Shown: positions 15,084 to 24,233 of the stretch, in pieces | How the letters are laid out: the number at the start of each line of letters is the position of its first letter | How positions within the stretch are numbered: the stretch's first letter is position 1 | DNA from: an uncultured Verrucomicrobiota bacterium | GTDB lineage: Bacteria > Verrucomicrobiota > Verrucomicrobiia > Methylacidiphilales > UBA1321 | DNA length: 56,837 bases | NCBI GenBank assembly: GCA_903863295.1 | Contig: CAIPBM010000079.1 | Location: forward strand, 1-56,837 | Direction of reading: 5' to 3' | The notes under the pieces: generated by a model | Told to the model about the DNA's origin: nothing | Seen by the model: the letters and a program-made list of their open reading frames with translations, nothing else | Database searches by the model: none | Made by a program: the position numbers and the translations under genes

Positions 15084-15875
15084 TTATTTGAATTCGGTGC
15101 GGTCGCTGCTGATCTGGCCTTCCCATTGCATGAAGTTCTGGAGAGAAACATTCAGTTCATGGTCGGCGGCCTTGTTGGCGGCCTGGGCCTTCATCTCTTG
15201 ATCGTTCTGGTTGGAGATGTTTTGGGTCACGATCTGATCCGTCGCCGTCTGCTGCTGTTGACCAAGGGACGCGATCTGACCGTCGATGGCAGCGGCCTGG
15301 GCCGTCAGTTTCTGGACGGTGCTTTGATCCGGTGCGGATTGGATTTGAGCCAAAGTCGTCGCCTTCTGCTGCTGCAAGGCCGCGATACGAGAAACCGTGT
15401 CCTGAATGACATTGCCCACATTGGAATTCTGATCCTGAATCGCGGCAAACGCTTTGAACTGCGTCGGATCGAAATTCATCGTCAATCCGCTCGGCGTCTT
15501 GAAATCAATCGGGGTAAATAGATGCGAGCCGCTATTGGCCAGCGCCTTTGCCCCGTCCACCGTCTGCAGGAGGCTGGAAGACAACTGGCCGACCGTCTGG
15601 CTGAGTTGTGAACCGCCCAGCAACTGCAATTGGAGCGCACCGGCAGCGGAGGCAGGATCGCCGATGTAACCCTTCATCGTCTGGGCCAACTGCACATATT
15701 GCTGCATCTGGGTCAGCTGCTGGTTGAGGGTCGCGATGGATTCCGTCCACTTCGCGATGTCCTCAACATGATTCAACTGAGCAATGGGATCGGCCACGAC
15801 GGCCACTGAGTATTGAGCCCGGGCCAGCGGCGCAAGGCCGAGGAGGGCAACGACAAGAAAGAAGAGAGTTTTCAT
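15084..15875 (-). CDS. trbJ: TrbJ/VirB5-like periplasmic T4SS protein
   Basis: 263 residues: signal peptide ending ARA at about residue 20, then long amphipathic helices rich in Gln (KWTESIATLNQQLTQMQQYV; ALQQQKATTLAQIQSAPDQS; AAIDGQIASLGQQQ). This is the typical composition of TrbJ/VirB5 pilus-tip and mating-contact proteins. It lies between a lipoprotein and the TrbL-like gene, the order seen in P-type systems. Confidence 0.75.
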   Translation of the reverse strand: MKTLFFLVVALLGLAPLARAQYSVAVVADPIAQLNHVEDIAKWTESIATLNQQLTQMQQYVQLAQTMKGYIGDPASAAGALQLQLLGGSQLSQTVGQLSSSLLQTVDGAKALANSGSHLFTPIDFKTPSGLTMNFDPTQFKAFAAIQDQNSNVGNVIQDTVSRIAALQQQKATTLAQIQSAPDQSTVQKLTAQAAAIDGQIASLGQQQQTATDQIVTQNISNQNDQEMKAQAANKAADHELNVSLQNFMQWEGQISSDRTEFK

Positions 15876-15893
15876 AGAGGTAGGAGTGGAGGG

Positions 15894-16178
15894 TTACTGT
15901 TCGATGCGGACCGTCTCGACGTGCGAGACCGTCGTGACACCGTTGGTGGTTTGACCGGGAATGGTGATGGGGAGATCGGCAACCTTCGCCTGCGGCGTCT
16001 TTGGCAGTTTCTGGAGGTTCTGCACCATCCAGTATTCCTGCTTCACGGCATCGCTGCGGCCGAGGTAGTAGCCGGTCTTGTGATCACCGGTGCCTTCCGG
16101 TCCGGGTGGGTTGGAAGTCGAGGCGCAATGGGCCAGGACGAGGGGTGAAATCAAAATAAGAAAGAGTCGGATTTTCAT
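15894..16178 (-). CDS. Small lipoprotein of the T4SS operon
   Basis: 94 residues with a lipoprotein signal peptide (RLFLILISPLVLAH-C18). The mature part is short and polar (TGYYLGRSDAVKQEYWMVQN, TTVSHVETVRIEQ). It sits between the VirB4 ATPase and TrbJ genes. VirB7- or TrbK-type roles are possible, but only the lipobox and position support this. Confidence 0.65.
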   Translation of the reverse strand: MKIRLFLILISPLVLAHCASTSNPPGPEGTGDHKTGYYLGRSDAVKQEYWMVQNLQKLPKTPQAKVADLPITIPGQTTNGVTTVSHVETVRIEQ

Positions 16179-16190
16179 AAGCGTGGTGGA

Positions 16191-18788
16191 TTAAGGGTTG
16201 GGGCCGGAAACATGGCGCAGCGTGCCGCAAAGCGGCGGCTGGACCGTGGGCGAGTAGTAACAAAGGGAGGAAAACTTCTGACCTGGGGCCTGCTGCTCGG
16301 GCAGGGGATAGTGCTGAACGGCGTCGATCATCACCTCGGGCAACTGGATGTCCTTCGAGATGTCTTCCAGATCCGAGCGATCGAACTGACGCATGAGGAA
16401 AAACTGCTTGGAATTTCCCATGATCACCGGACGAATCCGGGTGCTCTTGAACTTGGAATACTGCTGAACGATGGAGATGATCCAGCAATTGAACTTGCGA
16501 AGTTGGGCGTAGCCTTCGCCCATGATCTTCTCGCCACCGGGAACATCGAGGAATCGCGCGGCTTCCTCGAAGATGATCCGTTTCCACTGAGACCGGGGAA
16601 GGGTGATGATGTGCTGCCGGGTAAAGCCGGAGATCAACAGACCTGCTGCTGTCTTCAACTCGACGGCCTGCTCCGGGATATAACCCAATTCAAAGTGAGC
16701 AATCTTCCCGGTCAGGGAAATGTTGGTCGTGCCGTCGAAAAGCTTTCCATATTGCCCGCTGGCAGTCCACGCGGTGAGGAGAGTGGCAACCTGGTCAATC
16801 TCCTCCTTGCGATGCTCGGGCATCCGGGAGAAAAACATCAGATCGAGCAGAGCCGAATGGTTCGGATACTCCTCAGGCGTAAAAGCTGAATAGGCGGTCT
16901 GCATCAGGAACCGTTCGGTTTGCGGCTCCTTCAGGAACTGGGTAATTTCGCCTTCAGAGATGCCGCTGTAGAAGCTGAGAGCTTCGTCGTTGGTCGCTTC
17001 CATGCGGTCCCGCAATTCGGCGTAGGCATCAAGGAAGGTGGCCCCAAGACCCATGCGCTCCCGCCACTTGTAGACGGCGCACGCCAGACGTTGCAGTCCG
17101 GGGAGGCGTTCCTGATGCTTGCCGGACCATTCGGCGAAGGTGTCGGAATAGAGCTGGTTCACATACTGACCGATTTGGGCCTGTCGAAGCTGCTGCCGTT
17201 CGGGATCGGTCGATTCACCGATCATTTTGGAAACCAAGGCGACGGCGCTGGCGATCTGCAGCTGATTGAGAGGAAGGCCCTGGGTATCGAGATAATTGAG
17301 CGTCAACTGGCCATCGGGATGAATCAGGATGGGAGTTCCGCCCAAGCTCTCGGTGAACTTCTTGTAGGAAAGCCCTTCCTCGATGATGACGGTGTAGTCG
17401 TAACCCGCCTGGGTCTGGGTAAGCAGATCGTCCATGGCGAACGACTTGCCAGCCCCGGTCATCCCGATCAGGACGGCGTGTTGGGGAGTTCCACCGATGA
17501 AGGTGCGGACACCGGCGAGGTTACCATTGGTTCCGTCGTAGATCGCCTCCGCTTCGGCCAGGTGAGCGGTGAAGGTGGAAGAAAAAGGCAGCAGATCGGC
17601 GAGATAACGGTCTTCCGCATAAAGATCGCGGTAGCGGTAACTGCTGCTGGTCCAACCCGGCCAGGTAGAGAAGAAAAGCTTTTTGGCGGTGGTGGGAAGC
17701 GAGGTTTCATACACCTGCGCCCCGTTCATCTGGTTGACCGAGTTCTTGATCGCCGCGCACTTGGCGCGAAGGCCGGTTTCGCTTCGGTCCCAGACCCGGA
17801 TGACGTACTCGACAAAGAACGGGAAGGAAAAGCCCTGGGCGAGGGAATCGATCTTCCGCCCCTTCTTTTTCAGAGCAACCGACATGGAATGCTTCCCCTC
17901 GGCTTCGTAATCACCGCGCAACCGGTCGATGGCCTTTTCTTCGCGAGAGATTTCCTCGCGCACCGGAATCGGCTCGATATTGATCGTGATCTGATAATCG
18001 AGGAAGGGGAGGGAGGTCAGCCGGTGGACAATTCCCGGATAGGTCTTCTGCGGCCACCGCTTGATGGTGAAAAGCGCGTGGTAGTAGTCATCGAGCTTGA
18101 ACCCGATCTTGTCCTCAAACCCACGTTCATCGTCATCCCAGCAGAGTTCTTGGATCGAAAGCTTCTCGCGGTAAAGCGAAGGAAAATCGACCACGAGGTG
18201 ATCAGAAAGGGACGGGTTAAGGAACCGCTTGTAGTAAGCGAAGTGTTCTAGGTCGGACATGGGCCGGACAGTCGTCCCCGCTCCGAAGATGGTCGTCAGA
18301 GTCGTGCCGAGTTCATCGAAGGTCGACCGAAGCTGTTCGATGGTTTTGGTGTAGTAATCGAGGAGAGCCTCGGGACTTTTCAGCACCTTGGACGCGGTCT
18401 CAATGTCTTGGGAAATGAAGAGGACCAGCTGCTCCCGGCGCAAGGTCCGATCAACCATCCGCTGCCAGTAGCGGGAGAACCGTTCCTGTCGGGTGTTCCG
18501 CACGTACTCGTTGGTCACCTTGGAGGTCTGCTGGTGGTACCGAGTCAGCTCCTTCTGATAGTCGGAATTGCAGGTCCATTGTAACTGAGCCCGTTGATTG
18601 GGTCCGAGGGAAGCAAGGAAGATGCGGAGCTTGTCCTGGAAATCGTTCTGTAGCCCGATGGAGGCGTGCTGAAGGTCGGGCGGCTCAATCAGGTAGCCTT
18701 GGCTCGCCATCGAACCGGACTCGAGGTTGCCGTAAAGGATCAGGCCGTTGGCAAAGTGGCCGTTGGGGGATTTATCGTGTCGTTTCAT
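16191..18788 (-). CDS. virB4: VirB4/TrbE-family T4SS ATPase
   Basis: Powers pilus assembly and substrate transfer at the inner membrane. An N-terminal CagE/TrbE-type domain (about residues 50-420) is followed by a RecA-like NTPase with Walker A GMTGAGKS (near 443-450) and Walker B RIIFEEAARF (near 732-741), then a C-terminal segment with QQYSKFKSTRIRP and the MRQFDRSDL region. Start at 18788 gives 865 residues, normal for the family; it overlaps the 3' end of the VirB3-like gene by 17 bases. Confidence 0.9.
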   Translation of the reverse strand: MKRHDKSPNGHFANGLILYGNLESGSMASQGYLIEPPDLQHASIGLQNDFQDKLRIFLASLGPNQRAQLQWTCNSDYQKELTRYHQQTSKVTNEYVRNTRQERFSRYWQRMVDRTLRREQLVLFISQDIETASKVLKSPEALLDYYTKTIEQLRSTFDELGTTLTTIFGAGTTVRPMSDLEHFAYYKRFLNPSLSDHLVVDFPSLYREKLSIQELCWDDDERGFEDKIGFKLDDYYHALFTIKRWPQKTYPGIVHRLTSLPFLDYQITINIEPIPVREEISREEKAIDRLRGDYEAEGKHSMSVALKKKGRKIDSLAQGFSFPFFVEYVIRVWDRSETGLRAKCAAIKNSVNQMNGAQVYETSLPTTAKKLFFSTWPGWTSSSYRYRDLYAEDRYLADLLPFSSTFTAHLAEAEAIYDGTNGNLAGVRTFIGGTPQHAVLIGMTGAGKSFAMDDLLTQTQAGYDYTVIIEEGLSYKKFTESLGGTPILIHPDGQLTLNYLDTQGLPLNQLQIASAVALVSKMIGESTDPERQQLRQAQIGQYVNQLYSDTFAEWSGKHQERLPGLQRLACAVYKWRERMGLGATFLDAYAELRDRMEATNDEALSFYSGISEGEITQFLKEPQTERFLMQTAYSAFTPEEYPNHSALLDLMFFSRMPEHRKEEIDQVATLLTAWTASGQYGKLFDGTTNISLTGKIAHFELGYIPEQAVELKTAAGLLISGFTRQHIITLPRSQWKRIIFEEAARFLDVPGGEKIMGEGYAQLRKFNCWIISIVQQYSKFKSTRIRPVIMGNSKQFFLMRQFDRSDLEDISKDIQLPEVMIDAVQHYPLPEQQAPGQKFSSLCYYSPTVQPPLCGTLRHVSGPNP

Positions 18789-19113
18789 GGGGAGGACGGG
18801 CGTGGATTTGGTCGTGGGGATTGAAGGAAGCTCCGCTTCCCGTGATCCAGAGTTCAAAGAGGTCCCGGTCGTAACCGGGTGGTTTGCCCTGCTTGAAGAG
18901 CAGGATGTAGGTAACCGTCAGTCCGAAGGGCACCGCCCCCAGCGGAAAACTCAGCCACCAGACAACGTGGAAGAAACTGAAGAGGATCAGGATCACGCCA
19001 ATGGAAAGGGCGGCGGAGGCGACGACGGGCATGAAGAGGTTGCCGTCGAGACCCCAGACGGATCCGGCAGAATCATCCGCAGCGTTGGTGTCAGTGAGTC
19101 GTAGTTCGTTCAT
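18772..19113 (-). CDS. VirB3/TraL-like membrane protein
   Basis: 113 residues with two adjacent membrane helices (FMPVVASAALSIGVILILF, then VVWWLSFPLGAVPFGLTVTY) and a conserved-looking YDRDLFELWITGSG segment. Two-helix proteins directly before VirB4 are VirB3/TraL-type subunits that recruit the ATPase to the membrane. Identification is by size, topology and position. Confidence 0.7.
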   Translation of the reverse strand: MNELRLTDTNAADDSAGSVWGLDGNLFMPVVASAALSIGVILILFSFFHVVWWLSFPLGAVPFGLTVTYILLFKQGKPPGYDRDLFELWITGSGASFNPHDQIHARPPHETTR

Positions 19114-19152
19114 GGGTGAGGGGGGGAGGGATGGGCGACGGTGCCGAAGGGA

Positions 19153-19476
19153 CTAGAACGAGGGGGTAAGAGTCGCTCCGCTCAAGTTGAAGATGGCGAA
19201 GAGAGCGCCCATGATGGCGGCGGCCCCGGCGATGATGATGCCGGCGACGATGCCCATCTTGCCGTCGGCGTCGCCTTTGCTGATGGCATTGGCGCCGGAC
19301 CAGATTTTGATCACGCCCCAGAAGAAACCGAACATGAAGAGAATGCCCATGGCCGTGCTGAATCCTTGTTTCAGCTGTGCCGTTGAATCCCCGCCAGTGG
19401 CCTGGGCGAGGATGGGGGTTAAACCGACGAGTGATTTGCCTGCTATGGCAACCAGTGAAGGACTGATATTTGTCAT
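19153..19476 (-). CDS. VirB2/TraA-like pilin
   Basis: About 107 residues. An N-terminal hydrophobic signal (SLVAIAGKSLVGLTPILAQA) probably ends near residue 25. The mature protein has two hydrophobic helices (FSTAMGILFMFGFFWGVIKI; MGIVAGIIIAGAAAIMGALF) separated by a short Gly/Asp-rich loop, as in conjugative pilins. It is the first gene of the leftward T4SS operon. A GTG at 19482 is an alternative start. Confidence 0.75.
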   Translation of the reverse strand: MTNISPSLVAIAGKSLVGLTPILAQATGGDSTAQLKQGFSTAMGILFMFGFFWGVIKIWSGANAISKGDADGKMGIVAGIIIAGAAAIMGALFAIFNLSGATLTPSF

Positions 19477-19579
19477 GGCCACATTGAGCCACGAACGAAG
19501 TCCGTTCCGTTAGAGTGCGTACGGAAGGTGTTGGGCGAAAGCCGGGGAAAGCGAAAGCGAGGAAAATTGGCCTTTGGAA

Positions 19580-19598
19580 ACGACCATTTTTTGGTCGT
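19580..19598. promoter_or_regulatory. Perfect inverted repeat between pilin and Clp-like genes
   Basis: ACGACCA (19580-19586) and TGGTCGT (19592-19598) are perfect inverted arms around a run of five T. The site is 15 bases before the Clp-like ATG and about 100 bases before the pilin start, the only space between these divergent genes. It is a good candidate for a dimeric repressor's operator controlling T4SS expression. Confidence 0.55.
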
Positions 19599-19612
19599 AC
19601 AGTCCGCGCACC

Positions 19613-20464
19613 ATGAACACTTTTCCGTCAGATTTTCTCACCAAGCTCCGCAAGCTGGAGCCCCACCTCAAAGCCAACATCAAAGGACAGGACCACGTCC
19701 TGCCTCGAATCTGCTCTGTTCTCCAACGGGGCGAACTGAACCTAGCCCATCCCAGCCGCCCAAAGGGCTCGTTCCTCTTCGTCGGTCCTACCGGAGTCGG
19801 GAAAACCGAGGTCACGATCACCTTCACGGATTACATCTTTGGCGAGGGTTACCTCCACCGGTTTGATATGTCAGAGTTCCAAAATCAATCGTCAGTGGGT
19901 CTGCTGCTCGGAGCTTCCGCAACTGAAACGGGTATGCTTGGCCAAGCTCTGGGTAAGCACGGGAAAGGAACGCTCCTTTGGGATGAGATGGAAAAGGCGC
20001 ATCCGCTCGTCTTGGACTTGCTGCTCCAAATGCTCGATTCAGGCCGTATAACCCTCGCGAACGGAGAGACACGAAGCCTTAACAATTTTTACATTGTTCT
20101 GACTTCGAACATTGGCGCCGCTGAGGCGATGCGGATGGAGAACTCCGCTTTCGCCACTATCGAACGAACCGTGCTACGCCGGGTGGATCAGGTGCTACGT
20201 CCTGAGTTAGTCGCTCGTATCGTCGAAAAGTTGGTCTTTAATCGACTGCCTTACTCGATCCAGAGAGAGATTTGCGAACTGATGGTAAGCCGGGAGGTCG
20301 AACGCCTGAGTCAACTGGGGCACCAGTTGACGGTGGATGCCGCCACCATCGAAATGTTGGTGCGAGATGGAACCCATCGGACACTTGGCGCTCGCCCGAT
20401 GAGAAACACGGTAGATCGCTCTCTGCAACAGGTGGTAAGTCAGGCACTACTTGCAGGCGGTTAG
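19613..20464 (+). CDS. Single-module Clp/HSP100-type AAA+ ATPase
   Basis: 283 residues from the ATG at 19613. It matches only the second AAA module of ClpA/ClpB: an IKGQDHVL box, Walker A GPTGVGKT, a FDMSEFQNQSSVGLLLGA pore-side segment, Walker B LLWDEMEKAHP, sensor-1 VLTSNIG, and the C-terminal small domain (RPELVARIVEKLVFNRL; HRTLGARPMRNTVDR). The full-length family is about 850 residues, so this is a natural short form rather than a fragment (intact start, stop and motifs). It sits divergent from the T4SS operon and may remodel transfer proteins; the substrate is unknown. Confidence 0.85.
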   Translation: MNTFPSDFLTKLRKLEPHLKANIKGQDHVLPRICSVLQRGELNLAHPSRPKGSFLFVGPTGVGKTEVTITFTDYIFGEGYLHRFDMSEFQNQSSVGLLLGASATETGMLGQALGKHGKGTLLWDEMEKAHPLVLDLLLQMLDSGRITLANGETRSLNNFYIVLTSNIGAAEAMRMENSAFATIERTVLRRVDQVLRPELVARIVEKLVFNRLPYSIQREICELMVSREVERLSQLGHQLTVDAATIEMLVRDGTHRTLGARPMRNTVDRSLQQVVSQALLAGG

Positions 20465-20732
20465 TTCCGCAGAGCTTTAATTTTCTCTCAGGAGGTCGAT
20501 AGGTCCGGAGGGGAGCGTGAGGTTGAGGCCCATATGCGTTGCTCGAGAGGGGAACATACGAAATCCGGCGTGGAAGGTTCAAAATTAGGAGTCATTTCCT
20601 CTTCCAATTTCATTGCAATAAGGCAAGATTTATGGGCGGAACGGAGTGTAAGCCATTGTTTACATGAAGTTTATCGCGGAGAATCTCGCTACAAATGTCC
20701 CACACGACGACTAATTGTCACCCCAAGATTCT

Positions 20733-21995
20733 ATGATCGCGATTAAAAACATTGATAAGTTCAGCTTTGCCGCAGTTCCGATAGACACATTTTGGAACAC
20801 TGGCAGAGAAAAAGAACTGAAGATGCACAGAATTCACGCTTATCCCGCCAAATTTCCAGCATTTATAACAACGAAAGCTTTAGAATACGCGAATAAACGA
20901 AACAAGAAAGTAAGATCAGTTGCGGATGTATTTTGCGGCTGTGGGACTACAGCTTTTGAAGCCAAAAGAAACAATATAGAATTCTGGGGTTGCGACATAA
21001 ATCCCGTAGCGACATTAATTGCAAAAGCCAAAAGTCGAAGGTATCAAAAGACCAGGCTCGAAAAGTATCTTAAAATCATCTTGAGCGATTTTAAGACACG
21101 AAAGATTAAGGATCGATATCAAACGGCGAACGAAAGGTTGAAATATTGGTATCGAAATGATCAATACAATCAACTCGCGCATCTGAAAGATTGTATCCTT
21201 CGAAAAACTCCAAAGAATAGCGATTACAGGCTCTTTTTTCTATGTGCGTTTTCAAACATACTTAAGGGATGTTCCGTGTGGTTGACGAAATCGATCAAAC
21301 CTCAAGTAGACCCCATAAAAGTACCAGCGGATGTAAAGCATTCGTTTGAAAAGCAGTGTCACTTTATGATCGTGGCAAACGATGAAGTGAAGGTGTTAGG
21401 CGAAGCTCTTTCGGAGATTGTCACGGGAAGCTTTTTAGATGCCTCAACTTTAGCTCCAAAAGTGGACTTGATAGTTACGAGCCCCCCTTACGTTACCTCG
21501 TACGAGTATGCAGACCTCCATCAACTATCGTCAATGTGGCTGGGAATGGCTGACGACTATAAAACGCTACGAGAAGGATCCATTGGCAGCATTTACCACG
21601 ACTATAACTTCAAAAGGGAGTGGAAGCGGTTAAACAAAACCGGCAATCGTATCGTCTCCCGATTATTAGATCAGCACAAATCCAAGGCCCACTCTGTTGC
21701 TAAGTATTTTTTGGACATGCAGAGAGTCGCCAAAAAATCCTACTCAATGCTGAATAAAAACGGCATGGCTCTTTTTGTAATCGGAAATACGGAATATAAA
21801 AGCGTAAGGATTGACAATGCAAAGCACTTGGCGGAATCGCTTCTTGATGCTGGTTTTAGCCAAGTCTTAACGACTAAGAGGAAAATTAGCAAAAAAATTC
21901 TCACACCTTACCGGGATACGAGAGGAAAGTTTTCCACTGATGAGAAGGGCCGATTGGTCTACTGCGAAGAATTTATTGTGATCGGAAAGCATTAG
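20733..21995 (+). CDS. DNA methyltransferase (TSPPY type) of the cargo operon
   Basis: 420 residues from the ATG at 20733. SAM-binding motif I is D65-V-F-C-G-C-G-T-T followed by GCDINP (86-91), and the catalytic motif TSPPY is at 249-253. The order and the SPPY residue suggest amino-methylation of cytosine-N4 or adenine-N6. Composition is AT-rich compared with the conjugation genes on both sides, a sign of separate acquisition. The next gene starts three bases after its stop. No restriction endonuclease is adjacent; the partners are a GHKL ATPase and a receiver protein. Confidence 0.88.
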   Translation: MIAIKNIDKFSFAAVPIDTFWNTGREKELKMHRIHAYPAKFPAFITTKALEYANKRNKKVRSVADVFCGCGTTAFEAKRNNIEFWGCDINPVATLIAKAKSRRYQKTRLEKYLKIILSDFKTRKIKDRYQTANERLKYWYRNDQYNQLAHLKDCILRKTPKNSDYRLFFLCAFSNILKGCSVWLTKSIKPQVDPIKVPADVKHSFEKQCHFMIVANDEVKVLGEALSEIVTGSFLDASTLAPKVDLIVTSPPYVTSYEYADLHQLSSMWLGMADDYKTLREGSIGSIYHDYNFKREWKRLNKTGNRIVSRLLDQHKSKAHSVAKYFLDMQRVAKKSYSMLNKNGMALFVIGNTEYKSVRIDNAKHLAESLLDAGFSQVLTTKRKISKKILTPYRDTRGKFSTDEKGRLVYCEEFIVIGKH

Positions 21996-21998
21996 ATT

Positions 21999-24233
21999 AT
22001 GGACCTCAAGATTCGCCCATACGCTCGTCTCTTAACAATGCTCGGTGAGCAGCTGATAAAAAACGAGCGGATAGCGCTGATCGAACTGATCAAAAACGCT
22101 TATGATGCGGATGCAAAATGGGTGAAAATTTCGTTTCTCAACTTCGAGGCCGACTATAAAATCACTTCTCAGTCCAAGATCGTGATCGAAGATTCCGGTC
22201 ACGGAATGACGGATGTAGTCATCAAAAATCACTGGCTGAATCCTGCTACGCCAGAAAAAAAGAATCGTAAAATGGTGAAGGACACGACTGAGAGCGGTCG
22301 CGTAATCCAGGGTGAGAAGGGAATTGGACGCTTTGCTATTTTAAAATTAGGTCGGAGGATCACCGTAGTGACCCGAGCGAAAGGAGAAAGTAATGAGCAC
22401 GTAATAGATTACGATTTCTCCGAATACGACGACGACTTTTTGACCCAGAAGGGTAAGAAAAAAGAACTGTTTTTGGATGATCTGTCTGTATCGGTCTCGT
22501 CCAGAACGGCAAAAACGATCAAAGCAGACGAAATTCTTCTGGGCCTCAGGAAAGTAAAAAGAATCCCGCAAGGAACGAGAATTGAAATTTCAGATCTTAA
22601 GGGAACATGGTCGGAGAAAAAAATTGAGGCGGTTCACAGGGATCTAAGCCGCCTCGAATCTATCTTTGTCGAAAGCATTCAAGGGAAAAAACGATCTCAA
22701 AGCGACTTTGAAGTCTTTATTTATAGAGATAATAACGTCCAAAAGTTTCACGAAAAATATTTAGAAAAGCTGAAGATCTTATTAAACGATAGAACCGTGA
22801 TACGTTTAGAAAAGGGAAGCTTTGACGCATCGGCGAACCGCTTCTCCTTCCTAATTAACGGTGAACCCAAAACCCTGAGCCTAAGAGAGGCCCAAATCAC
22901 CGGGTTAAATACATTCAGAAAGCGCTTTGGCGACGCTGGAAGCGTTTTAGACGAAAGAAAAATTGAATGCGGTTCGTTCGAATTCGGCTTTTATGTTTTT
23001 GACTTCAGTGCCAAAGCACCTGCTAAGTATCAATTGGATGTTGAAGACAAGGACATCCTTAGAGACCACAGAATATACCTGTATCGAGACGGGGTAAGAG
23101 TTTACCCTTATGGAGAGCCTGACGATGATTGGCTGCGTATCGATGCGTACAGAGGCACGATTAGCGCAGGCCATTTTCTTAGCAACGATCAGGTGGTGGG
23201 ATTCGTCAATATCACACAGAAGGGCAATCCAAAACTTAAGGACAAAACAAACCGCGAAGGTTTGATCGAGGAAGGCGACGCAACGGAGGATTTTGTCACG
23301 CTGTTGCAAACCATTCTGGCTTGGGTGAGACAGAAGCCTTACGCCAAATATAGGAGAAAGCTTGGAGAAAAAAATGTCCAGGAGAGCCTCAAAACTGAGC
23401 AAACGCAAAGGAACTTTGAGGAACTTAAGCAGGTAGTCGGAGACAACAAACAAGCTCAGGCGTTAATAGCTAAGACGGAAAAAGGGTACAGAGCTGAACG
23501 CGAATTTCTAACGCAAAGAGCTGAGACAACTGAAGAGCTCGCTGGCGTTGGCTTGTCCGTCGAAACTGCATCTCACGATATCATGGGAATAATGGGAAAA
23601 ATCTTTTCCAATATCGACGCAATAATACAGGATTTGATGGCGGGTGGGGACTTGGATAGAGAAGAGCTTTTGAAAGAATTGCAATCCGTGCGCGGAGGAA
23701 TGAGCTTTATAGAAGCTCAGCTGAAAGATATTCAATTATTGTTCAAGTCATCTAAGCAGAAACGAAAATTAATCCGCGTTAGAGAGATCGTCGAAAAAGT
23801 GGAAAGAATTTACAAGCGCATGTTCAAGAAGGAGGGCATAAAGCTATCGATTAGAGCAGTAGGCTCTCCACTAGTTGCTAAGACAACTGACGCTGTCCTC
23901 CTTCAACTTCTTCTGAATCTTTTCGATAATTCGGCGTACTGGTTAAAGCAGTCTTCCAAAAAGGCACGGAATATTGAGATCCTCTTGGATGGCAATAAAG
24001 GTCAGCTGGTTTTTTCTGATGATGGCCCTGGTGTCGATCCTGAAGATGCTCCCTATATTTTTGAGCCATTTTATTCCGGTAAGGGAGACGAGGGGCGAGG
24101 GCTCGGGCTTTATATCGCGCGGCAATTGTTGGAACGAAACGATTACACGATCGAATTAGCTGATTTGAAAGCTGACAGGATTATGTCAGGGGCAAACTTT
24201 GTTGTTAATTTCGTGGAGGAAGAAAGCAAATGA
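21999..24233 (+). CDS. Dual-GHKL ATPase: MutL/Hsp90-like N-terminus plus histidine-kinase C-terminus
   Basis: 744 residues. The N-terminal domain has the GHKL boxes of the MutL/Hsp90/MORC group: E29-LIK-N33-AYDADA, D65-SGHGM and GEKGIGRFA (105-113). A linker and helical region follow. Around 515-540 lies SVETAS-H526-DIMG, a likely dimerisation/phosphoacceptor helix. The C-terminal domain is histidine-kinase-like: LFDN644SAYWL, DDGPGV (674-679) and FEPFYSGKGDEGRGLGLYI. Two ATPase folds in one chain are unusual. It lies between a methyltransferase and a receiver protein with three- and four-base junctions. No membrane segment or signal: a cytoplasmic sensor. Function is inferred. Confidence 0.88.
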   Translation: MDLKIRPYARLLTMLGEQLIKNERIALIELIKNAYDADAKWVKISFLNFEADYKITSQSKIVIEDSGHGMTDVVIKNHWLNPATPEKKNRKMVKDTTESGRVIQGEKGIGRFAILKLGRRITVVTRAKGESNEHVIDYDFSEYDDDFLTQKGKKKELFLDDLSVSVSSRTAKTIKADEILLGLRKVKRIPQGTRIEISDLKGTWSEKKIEAVHRDLSRLESIFVESIQGKKRSQSDFEVFIYRDNNVQKFHEKYLEKLKILLNDRTVIRLEKGSFDASANRFSFLINGEPKTLSLREAQITGLNTFRKRFGDAGSVLDERKIECGSFEFGFYVFDFSAKAPAKYQLDVEDKDILRDHRIYLYRDGVRVYPYGEPDDDWLRIDAYRGTISAGHFLSNDQVVGFVNITQKGNPKLKDKTNREGLIEEGDATEDFVTLLQTILAWVRQKPYAKYRRKLGEKNVQESLKTEQTQRNFEELKQVVGDNKQAQALIAKTEKGYRAEREFLTQRAETTEELAGVGLSVETASHDIMGIMGKIFSNIDAIIQDLMAGGDLDREELLKELQSVRGGMSFIEAQLKDIQLLFKSSKQKRKLIRVREIVEKVERIYKRMFKKEGIKLSIRAVGSPLVAKTTDAVLLQLLLNLFDNSAYWLKQSSKKARNIEILLDGNKGQLVFSDDGPGVDPEDAPYIFEPFYSGKGDEGRGLGLYIARQLLERNDYTIELADLKADRIMSGANFVVNFVEEESK

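Noticed and set aside
16920-18251. 443-codon open frame on the plus strand
   Set aside because: Lies inside the VirB4 ATPase gene on the other strand; composition is that of a complementary-strand shadow.
20733-21995. Classic type II restriction-modification pair
   Set aside because: No endonuclease-like neighbour; the partners are GHKL and receiver proteins.
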